From Candidatus Rokubacteria bacterium GWC2_70_16 (GTDB lineage Bacteria > Methylomirabilota > Methylomirabilia > Rokubacteriales > CSP1-6), in assembly GCA_001788415.1 (NCBI GenBank), contig MGBV01000262.1, positions 1-42,115 of the forward strand: 42,115 nt of DNA, read 5' to 3'. Every line of letters begins with the position of its first letter. Within the stretch, counting starts at the first letter, position 1. The position numbers and the translations under genes were made by a program. The notes below the pieces were generated by a model that made no database searches, was not told where the DNA came from, and worked only from the letters and a program-made list of their open reading frames with translations. Of the stretch, positions 9,710 to 16,371 are shown piece by piece.

Positions 9710-10173
9710 GCGACGCCAAGACGCTCGGCATCGGAGATGCGGCTCCCGACTTCACGCTGAAAGGCATCGGCCTCAAGGAAGTGAGCCTCAGAGACTTCCG
9801 CGGCAAGACCGTCGTCGTGCTCTTCTATCCGCTGGACTGGACGCCCGGCTGATCTACCTGCATGCCCGCCTTCGACAAGCGTGTGAAGGACTTCGAGGCG
9901 GCCAATACCCAGGTGCTGGGTATCAGCACGGACAGCCCCTTCAGCCACGAGAACTGGGCGAAGTCGGTCGGCATCTCGAACTACCCGCTGCTCGCGGACG
10001 TGCACCGGAGCGCGGCGAAGGACTGGGGCGTGTACTGGCCCGACTGGAACGCCAACGTGCGCGCGACCTTCATCGTGGACGGCGACGGCACGGTGCGCTT
10101 CATCGAGCGTTACGCCAAGGGCCAGCTCCCCGACCCGGACAAGATCCTGGCCGAGGTCAAGAAGCTCGGCTAG
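9706..10173 (+). CDS. Peroxiredoxin, candidate selenoprotein (in-frame TGA at 9850-9852 = Sec49 in TPG-U-STC)
   Basis: ATG 9706 gives MSDAKTLGIGDAAPDFTLKGIGLKEVSLRDFRGKTVVVLFYPLDWTPG-[TGA]-STCMPAFDKRVKDFEAAN...KKLG in one frame; TGA sits at the peroxidatic Cys position of the TPxC motif; hairpin follows at 9869-9889. Confidence 0.85.
9869..9889 (+). promoter_or_regulatory. Candidate bacterial SECIS hairpin downstream of UGA
   Basis: CCUUC (9869-9873) pairs with GAAGG (9885-9889); 11-nt apical loop GACAAGCGUGU begins with G and starts about 21 nt after the UGA. Confidence 0.55.
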
Positions 10174-10420
10174 CGCCGGGCCAATGAACTTCGCCATGGC
10201 TCGCTCACGCTCGCCGGATTCCCATGTCCGCTCGCCTCACCTACGGCTGCGGCTCGCCCGGCCGGGTTCTCGGTCGGCGCGGGCGCTCAACGTACACCCA
10301 CGTACGCCTCGCGCCCGCGCCGGCTCGCTCCGCTCGCCCGCATGCCCCTTGTCGCTCGCCTCGCCTGCGGCTCCGGCTCGCCCGGCGGGGCCTCGTCTGG
10401 CTCGTTCCTTGGCCCGGCGC
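10173..10420. repeat. Copy 1 of a ~245-bp structured interspersed element (12-bp TIRs, two internal direct repeats, central hairpin)
   Basis: GCGCCGGGCCAA (10173-10184) and TTGGCCCGGCGC (10409-10420) are perfect reverse complements; similar along its length to 26503-26744. Confidence 0.85.
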
Positions 10421-10430
10421 GTGTGACCCG

Positions 10431-10571
10431 GGCCGGGGCGGGGGCCCTCCCCGCGGAACCGTGGCTTCTGCGCGATGCCGGAGCCGAGGCGCTCGGTCTC
10501 GTGGCTCCCCAGGAGGCATCGCCACGGGAGGCGACTCAGCGTGTTCCGCGGGGAGGGCCCCCGCCCCGGCC
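10431..10571. repeat. 141-bp foldback element with 29-bp perfect inverted-repeat arms
   Basis: GGCCGGGGCGGGGGCCCTCCCCGCGGAAC (10431-10459) is the exact reverse complement of 10543-10571; further pairing inside the 83-bp centre. Confidence 0.85.
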
Positions 10572-10583
10572 GGCCCTGCGGGT

Positions 10584-10612
10584 TTGACGCCTGCGGCACG
10601 GCTGCATATGAT
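10584..10612 (+). promoter_or_regulatory. Sigma70-like promoter for the SRPBCC gene
   Basis: TTGACG, 17-bp spacer, TATGAT, 12 nt before ATG 10625. Confidence 0.6.
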
Positions 10613-10624
10613 AGCGCCGCGCGC

Positions 10625-11125
10625 ATGGCCGACCACGTGCTCGAGTCCCGCGTCTGGCTGCCCTGTCCCCGCCCGCAGGTCTTCGAGTTCTTCGCGGACC
10701 CGCGCCACCTGGCGCTCGTCCAGCCGCCCTCGGCGCAGCTCGCCTGGCTGGCCCCGCCTGCGGCGCGGCTCGAGGCGGGGGCGGTGCTCGATTTCGCGGT
10801 GCGCGTCCTGGGCCTCCCCGTTCGCTGGCGCGTCATGATCCGGGAATTCGACCCGCCGTACCGCTTCGTGGACGCGCAGCTCCGCGGCCCCTTCGCGCGC
10901 TGGGAGCACCGGCACCGCTTCCTCGAGGGTCCCGAGCGGGAGGGGGGCACAGGTCCTGCCGGCACGTGGGTGGAGGATCGCGTGACCTATCGACTGCCGG
11001 CGGGCCCGCTGGGTGTCGTCGCTCATGCGCTCTTCGCTCGACGGCGGATCGTGCGACTCTTCGCCCACCGGCAGTCGCGGCTGCGCGAGCTGCTCTCCTC
11101 GCCCTTGACTAGCGGGAGCGCGTGA
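10625..11125 (+). CDS. SRPBCC family protein
   Basis: MADHVLESRVWLPCPRPQVFEFFADPRHLALVQPP...; typical SRPBCC/CoxG-like N-terminus; start trimmed to ATG 10625. Confidence 0.8.
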   Translation: MADHVLESRVWLPCPRPQVFEFFADPRHLALVQPPSAQLAWLAPPAARLEAGAVLDFAVRVLGLPVRWRVMIREFDPPYRFVDAQLRGPFARWEHRHRFLEGPEREGGTGPAGTWVEDRVTYRLPAGPLGVVAHALFARRRIVRLFAHRQSRLRELLSSPLTSGSA

Positions 11126-11684
11126 CACCCACGCGAGGGCAGAGGTCCCGCACCGGGCAGATCGAGCACTTCGGGGAGACGGGTAGGCAGAGGTTCTGGC
11201 CGAAGGCCACCAGCAGGTCGTTGTAGCCGATCCAGTGGCGGCGCGGTAGCCGGGCCCGGAGCGCCATCTCGCTCTCCTCGGGCGTGCGGGTCCTCACGTA
11301 GCCGAGCCGGTTGGAGATGCGGTGGACGTGGACGTCCACGCAGATGCCCGGCTTGTGGAAGCCCACGGTGACCACCAGGTTGGCCGTCTTCCTGCCGACG
11401 CCCTTGAGGGTCAGGAGCGCGTCGATGGTGTCGGGCACCCGGCCGTCGAAGCGCTCCAGCAGGTCGCGGCAGACCCCGAGGAGGACGCGGGCCTTGGTGC
11501 GGTAGAAGCCCACGGGGAAGATGGCGCGCTCGATCGAGGACGGCGCCAGACGCAGCATGGCGCCGGGCGTGTCGGCCAGGGCGAAGAGCCGCTCGGCGGC
11601 GGGCCCCGTCGTCTCGTCCTTGGTGCGGAGCGAGAGCAGGCAGGCGATGAGCACGCGGAACGGGTCGCGACGGCGCTGGGCCAC
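11109..11684 (-). CDS. nth: Endonuclease III-like HhH-GPD DNA glycosylase with 4Fe-4S cluster
   Basis: LKGVGRKTANLVVTVGF HhH, VDVHVHRISNRLGY, C-terminal CLPVSPKCSICPVRDLC cluster; N-terminus probably extends upstream of the GTG at 11684. Confidence 0.9.
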   Translation of the reverse strand: MAQRRRDPFRVLIACLLSLRTKDETTGPAAERLFALADTPGAMLRLAPSSIERAIFPVGFYRTKARVLLGVCRDLLERFDGRVPDTIDALLTLKGVGRKTANLVVTVGFHKPGICVDVHVHRISNRLGYVRTRTPEESEMALRARLPRRHWIGYNDLLVAFGQNLCLPVSPKCSICPVRDLCPRVGVTRSR

Positions 11685-11782
11685 CTCGGCCAGCGCCGTC
11701 GGGCGCCAGCGGGGGTAGTCCTTCCGGAGGCGGGCGATGATCCGGCCGATGGCCGGCCGGGAGCGAGGCGGGCGGGGTCCCT

Positions 11783-12526
11783 TCAGGAGCGGTCCTTGAT
11801 GGAGTCCAGGATCTCGCGGGCCTGCCTGGAGTCCTTGACCGTCCAGTCCGCCGGATTGCGGGGCGCCTTCTCGTCGAGCACGGCCCGGAGCTCCCGCCGC
11901 GCCTCGTCGAAGCGCTTCTTCTTGATGAGGGTCTTCGCCAGCCCCACGCGGAGTCCCGTGTACCTCGGGTCCAGCTCGAGCCCCTTGCGAAACATCTCCT
12001 CGGACTTGTCGAGATCGCCGCCGAAGAGACCGGGGACCTCCGCGTACACGCTGCCTGCCAGCGAGTAGGCGCCCACCAGCTTGGGGTCGAGCTCGAGCGC
12101 GGTGCGCATGCCCTCCTTCACGGTGGGCACGAGGAAGAGCGAGCGCATGACCCCCTTCGTCTGTCCCCAGCGCCCGGCGTTGGTGGCGTGCCAGAAATGG
12201 GCCAGCGCGCTCCGGGGGGCCAGCTCCACGGCGCGCTTGGCCGCCTGGCGGCCGCGGTCATAGGCCTCGAGCTTCTCCTCAGGGGTTTTCGCGCGGACGT
12301 CCCCCCACATGTAGGAGATCTGGGCGAGCGCGAGGAAGTTGTCGAGGTGCGAGTCCGTTTTCAGCGCCTCGGTGAGGCCCTGGTAGAGGCGGTCGAGACG
12401 GGCCGGGTCCTCGTGGTAGCGGGTGTCCCAGGTCCGCAGCTCGGCCACCAGCGGGGACTGGGCGGAGGCCCCCCCGGCCGCGGTGAGGACGAGGAGCGCT
12501 GCCAGGAGTGCGCGCACGTGGCCCAT
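11783..12526 (-). CDS. Secreted TPR-repeat protein (TRAP TatT-like)
   Basis: Signal peptide MGHVRALLAALLVLTAAGGASAQ then TPR-like repeats (ALELDPKLVGAY, GLELDPRYTGLR); start trimmed to 12526. Confidence 0.72.
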   Translation of the reverse strand: MGHVRALLAALLVLTAAGGASAQSPLVAELRTWDTRYHEDPARLDRLYQGLTEALKTDSHLDNFLALAQISYMWGDVRAKTPEEKLEAYDRGRQAAKRAVELAPRSALAHFWHATNAGRWGQTKGVMRSLFLVPTVKEGMRTALELDPKLVGAYSLAGSVYAEVPGLFGGDLDKSEEMFRKGLELDPRYTGLRVGLAKTLIKKKRFDEARRELRAVLDEKAPRNPADWTVKDSRQAREILDSIKDRS

Positions 12527-12599
12527 GCTAGGGCGGCCGTGGCCGGGTGTCAACGACGTCGCTTGAACCGCCGGGCGGCTCCCGATATGGTAGGGGCGC

Positions 12600-13076
12600 A
12601 TGCGACAGCTCACGATTGTCGCCACGACGTTGTGGCTCGGCGCCATGGGGTTCTTCGCCTTTGTGGCGGCCCCCGCGGCCTTCGGAGTGCTGGGGCGCGA
12701 GTCGGCGGGGCGCCTCATCGCGGCCCTGATGCCCCGCTACCACTGGATCGGCCTGGCGCTGGGGGGGCTGGCGCTGTGCGGGATTATCGGCCGCTGGGGG
12801 CGCGCGGGAGCGGCCCTGCTCGACCGGCTCCCCCTCGCGCTCGTGCTCCTGATGCTTGCCCTCACGGCGTGGTCCTTGTTTGTGCTGCTCCCTCAGGTGG
12901 ACTCGCTCCGGCTGGCGCTGCCACCCGGGCGCGCCACCGAGGCGCTCGCCGCCTCTCCCGAGGCGGCGCGTTTCGCGCGGCTGCACACGCTGTCCACCCT
13001 CCTCGGGCTCAGCGTCATGGCCGCGGGGATCGGCGTGGTGCTCCTGGAGGCGCTGCGCGGCGGGCCCGGGCGCTGA
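12600..13076 (+). CDS. DUF4149 domain-containing membrane protein
   Basis: Four predicted TM segments; MRQLTIVATTLWLGAMGFFAFVAAPAAF resembles the DUF4149 N-terminus. Confidence 0.7.
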   Translation: MRQLTIVATTLWLGAMGFFAFVAAPAAFGVLGRESAGRLIAALMPRYHWIGLALGGLALCGIIGRWGRAGAALLDRLPLALVLLMLALTAWSLFVLLPQVDSLRLALPPGRATEALAASPEAARFARLHTLSTLLGLSVMAAGIGVVLLEALRGGPGR

Positions 13077-13084
13077 CCCGGGCC
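13063..13084. terminator. Possible bidirectional terminator hairpin between convergent genes
   Basis: GGCCCGGG-cgctga-CCCGGGCC perfect 8-bp stem spanning the stop codon; no clear U tract. Confidence 0.3.
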
Positions 13085-13088
13085 GGGC

Positions 13089-13655
13089 TCAGCCCGCGAC
13101 GCACGGTGGGGCAGGCGCCGCCAGGGCCAGCAGCGCGCCGACGATGCGGGCAGGGGGCACAGGTCCCCCGTGGCTCGGCGCCTGGAGCAGGCAGCCCTCC
13201 GCGGCGCCGAGGATGATGGCCGCGCAGGCATCGGCGTCGAGATCAGAGCGGAAGGCACCCCGGGCCACACCCTCGGCCAGGATCTCCCTGAGGGAGAGCC
13301 GGCTCTGCTCGCGGAGCCACGCCATCGTCAGCCGATGCTGCTTGTCCTCGCGCGCGCGCGTCCAGCCGGTGAGGAGCAGGCCAGAGAACTCCGGGTCGCT
13401 CTCGCCGTAGGCGCCGAAGAGGATCTCGAGCGCGCCCTCGAGCTTGACCCCGGGCGCCTCGCCGCCCCGCGCCACCCGGGCGAGCTCGCGGACGATGGGC
13501 AGCCCGCGCTCCTCCACCGCCTGGGCCCCCGGCGGCCGCGGTCGGCGGCCGGGGACAGCGGCCCGCCGCCTCGCGCCTGGCGTCGCGCTCGCCGCCCGCT
13601 TCGCGCGCTTCGCTGCCTTCACGGGCTGATTATCCCATGCCCGCGCGCGCTGCAT
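13089..13655 (-). pseudogene. TetR-family regulator lacking the N-terminal HTH domain (apparent in-frame deletion)
   Basis: C-terminal ligand-binding part present (VEERGLPIVRELARVARGG...LDADACAAIILGAAEGCLLQ) but no HTH; N-terminus is only a basic tail KAAKRAKRAASATPGARRRAAVPGRRPRPPGA. Confidence 0.6.
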
Positions 13656-13690
13656 TGCGCCCCGGGGAGGCCGCGGGCTAGAATCGTCGC

Positions 13691-13974
13691 ATGGACTTCA
13701 AGCTCTCGCCCGAGGAAGAGCGGTTCCGCGACGGGCTCAGGCGCTGGCTGGAAGCCAGCTCTTCTTCAGCGAGACATGGCAGCGGCTGCTGGAACTGGGG
13801 CTCGAGCTGCAGGGGCCCTACGGAACGCTCTGGCAGGGAAGCGAGCGCGCGGTGGCCGATGGCTGGTGGCAGTTCAGGCATCTCCGCTCGCACGGGGACA
13901 CCATCGCGGGCGGGACGTCGGAGATCATGAAGAACATCCTCAGCGAGCGGGTGTTAGGTTTACCAAAAGACTGA
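13691..13974 (+). pseudogene. Acyl-CoA dehydrogenase remnant with large internal deletion and frameshift
   Basis: N-terminal MDFKLSPEEERFRDGLRRWLEAS, then in another frame LFFSETWQRLLELGLELQGPYGTLWQGSERAVADGWWQFRHLRSHGDTIAGGTSEIMKNILSERVLGLPKD, the typical ACAD C-terminus. Confidence 0.85.
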
Positions 13975-14000
13975 CCTCCGTCCCCTCGGGGACGGAGGTC
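13973..14000. terminator. Bidirectional terminator hairpin
   Basis: GACCTCCGTCCC-CTCG-GGGACGGAGGTC, perfect 12-bp stem with 4-nt loop between convergent genes. Confidence 0.65.
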
Positions 14001-14391
14001 ACGGGCTCTGGGTCCCTCCGGGCGCAGCGATCTGGTAGGCCTCGACGCTCACCCTGAAGCGGCGCTCCCGCCCGGCCGAGAGGAGACGCACCTCGAACGG
14101 CGCCGATCCCCGGGGCGGGACGGTCCCCGCCACATAGGTGCGCCCGCGGCTCACCGCGCCCCCCCCCTCGTCGAGTCCCTCGGCCAGCAGCACCACGTGC
14201 TCGTAGGGCACGTTCGAGGCATTCCTGACGTCCCCGAAGATGAGGACGCGGGAGGCGCCCATGCGCTCGGACTGGAAGCTGACGGAGAGGCCCGCGGCGG
14301 ACTGAGGCGTGAAGACCTGCGCGCCGGCGGGGCCGGCGCCGAGGGCGAGCGCGAGGGACAGCCCCAGCAGCGCCAGGAGGCGCGCCATCAT
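13999..14391 (-). CDS. Secreted FxLYD-like domain protein
   Basis: [25 protein letters not shown] signal peptide; MGASRVLIFGDVRNASNVPYEHVVLLAEGLDEGG FxLYD-like pattern; start overlaps the stop of the MacB-like gene. Confidence 0.68.
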   Translation of the reverse strand: MMARLLALLGLSLALALGAGPAGAQVFTPQSAAGLSVSFQSERMGASRVLIFGDVRNASNVPYEHVVLLAEGLDEGGGAVSRGRTYVAGTVPPRGSAPFEVRLLSAGRERRFRVSVEAYQIAAPGGTQSP

Positions 14392-15620
14392 TCGTACCTG
14401 AGGGCCTCGATGGGGTTGAGCAGCGCGGCCTTGCGGGCCGGGTAGAAGCCGAAGAAGATGCCCACCGTGGCGGAGAAGCCGAAGGCGAGCAGGATCGCCT
14501 GGGCGTTGATGAGGGTGCGCCACGCGGCGAGATAGGCGATGGCGTAGGAGCCGACCAGCCCCATCACGATCCCGATGATCCCGCCGATGAGCGACAGCGT
14601 CACCGCCTCCACGAGGAACTGGGTGAGGATGTCCCGCCCCCGGGCGCCCACGGCCATCCGGAGCCCGATCTCGCGCGTGCGCTCCGTCACCGACACGAGC
14701 ATGATGTTCATGATCCCGATGCCGCCCACCAGCAGCGACACCGAGGCGATGGCGGCCAGCAGCATGGTGAGGATCCGCGAGGACTCCTCCTCGGCCTGGA
14801 GCATCTCCGACAGGTTGCGTATCCAGAAGTCGTCCTCCTGGTAGGCCTGCAGCCGGTGGCGCTGCCTGAGGAGCTGCCGCATCTCCTCCTCCACGGCCTT
14901 CATGTTCTCCCCGTCCCGGACCCGCACGGTGATGACGTTCACCGAGTCGGCCCTGGGGTGGGACGGGCCCAGCACGCGCTTCTTTGCCGTGGTGAGCGGG
15001 ATCACGACGGTGTCGTCCTGGTCCTGGCCCCAGTTGCTCTGGCCCTTCCGCTCGAGGACGCCGATCACCGTCAGGGGAGTCTCGCGGACCCGGATGACCT
15101 GTCCCACGGGATCCCCGCCCCCGAAGAGGTTGGCGACCACGGTTTGCCCCACGAGGACGACCTTGGCGGCTCCCTCCACCTCCTCCTGGGTGAACCAGCG
15201 CCCGGAGGCCGCCGCCCACTGCCGCGTCTCCTCGAGGTCGGGGGTGGTGCCCTGGATCACCGAGGCCCAGTTCTGGTTGCCGATGATCACCTGTCCGGTG
15301 CCCCGGCGCACCGGCGCCACGGACTGGATGGCCGGCACCTCCCGGGCGACGGCGCGCGCGTCGTCCTCGGTGACGGTCGGCCGGCTGCCCAGGCCCATGC
15401 GAATCCCGCTGGACCAGACGCTGCCCGGCAGGACGATGATGAGGTTGGAGCCCAGCGCCCGGATCTGCTCGGCCACGCGCTCCTGGGCCCCGGCGCCCAC
15501 CGAGACCATGGCGATGACGGCGCCCACTCCGATGATGATGCCCAGCATGGTCAGCACGCTGCGGAGCGGGTTGGCGCGGAGCGCCCGCAGCGCGATCCGC
15601 GTGCCGACCAGGATGTTCAT
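14388..15620 (-). CDS. macB: MacB-type ABC transporter permease (FtsX-like)
   Basis: [30 protein letters not shown]...[24 protein letters not shown]...[17 protein letters not shown]. Confidence 0.9.
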   Translation of the reverse strand: MNILVGTRIALRALRANPLRSVLTMLGIIIGVGAVIAMVSVGAGAQERVAEQIRALGSNLIIVLPGSVWSSGIRMGLGSRPTVTEDDARAVAREVPAIQSVAPVRRGTGQVIIGNQNWASVIQGTTPDLEETRQWAAASGRWFTQEEVEGAAKVVLVGQTVVANLFGGGDPVGQVIRVRETPLTVIGVLERKGQSNWGQDQDDTVVIPLTTAKKRVLGPSHPRADSVNVITVRVRDGENMKAVEEEMRQLLRQRHRLQAYQEDDFWIRNLSEMLQAEEESSRILTMLLAAIASVSLLVGGIGIMNIMLVSVTERTREIGLRMAVGARGRDILTQFLVEAVTLSLIGGIIGIVMGLVGSYAIAYLAAWRTLINAQAILLAFGFSATVGIFFGFYPARKAALLNPIEALRYE

Positions 15621-16366
15621 GCCGCCGCCGCCTCGGCCTCGGCCGGGGGTAGCCGCCTCGCCTCGGCCTCGGCATCGCGCGGGCCCGCGATGCAGGCGTC
15701 GCGCCCGAGGACGCCGTCACGGAAGTGCAGGATCCGGCCCGCGAACTGCGCGATGTCGGCCTCGTGGGTGACGAGCACGATGGTGATGCCCTGGCGGTTC
15801 AGGTGCTGGAGCAGCGCCATGATCTCGATGCTCGTCCGCGTGTCCAGGTTCCCCGTGGGCTCGTCGGCGAGGATCAGGGAGGGGCCGTTGACGAGGGCCC
15901 GCGCGATGGCGACGCGCTGCTGCTGCCCGCCGGAGAGCTGGCTGGGCTGGTGATGCCCGCGGTCGGCCAGCCCGACGGCGCGCAGCGTCGTCCGCGCCCG
16001 CTCGCGGCGCTCCGCGGCGGGGATCTTGCCGTACATGAGCGGCAGCTCCACGTTCTCCAGCGCGCTGGCGCGGGCCAGCAGGTTGAAGCCCTGGAAGACG
16101 AAGCCGACCTTCTGGTTCCGGATGCGGGCGAGCTGGTTCACTCCCAGGGCCGAGACGTCGTCGCCGTCCAGGAGATAGCGCCCCGAGGTGGGGCTGTCGA
16201 GACAGCCCAGCAGGTTCATGAACGTGGACTTGCCGGAGCCGGAGGGGCCCATGACCGCCACGAACTCGCCCGTCTCGATGCTGACCGTGATGCCCCGGAG
16301 CGCGTGGACAACCTGGCTGCCCAGCCGGTAATCCTTGGTGAGCTTCGCCGTCTCGATGATCGCCAT
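15617..16366 (-). CDS. ABC transporter ATP-binding protein (MacB/LolD type)
   Basis: Walker [34 protein letters not shown]. Confidence 0.93.
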   Translation of the reverse strand: MAIIETAKLTKDYRLGSQVVHALRGITVSIETGEFVAVMGPSGSGKSTFMNLLGCLDSPTSGRYLLDGDDVSALGVNQLARIRNQKVGFVFQGFNLLARASALENVELPLMYGKIPAAERRERARTTLRAVGLADRGHHQPSQLSGGQQQRVAIARALVNGPSLILADEPTGNLDTRTSIEIMALLQHLNRQGITIVLVTHEADIAQFAGRILHFRDGVLGRDACIAGPRDAEAEARRLPPAEAEAAAA

Positions 16367-16371
16367 GCCGG

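Noticed and set aside
9862-10173. Stand-alone 103-aa peroxiredoxin fragment starting at MPAFDK
   Set aside because: Would lack the active site and first beta strands; the in-frame upstream half ending at TGA shows it is the 3' part of a single gene.
10224-10838. 204-aa ORF and other ORFs in the 10184-10620 spacer
   Set aside because: They lie in the repeat elements; low-complexity Arg/Ala/Pro translations with no domain similarity.
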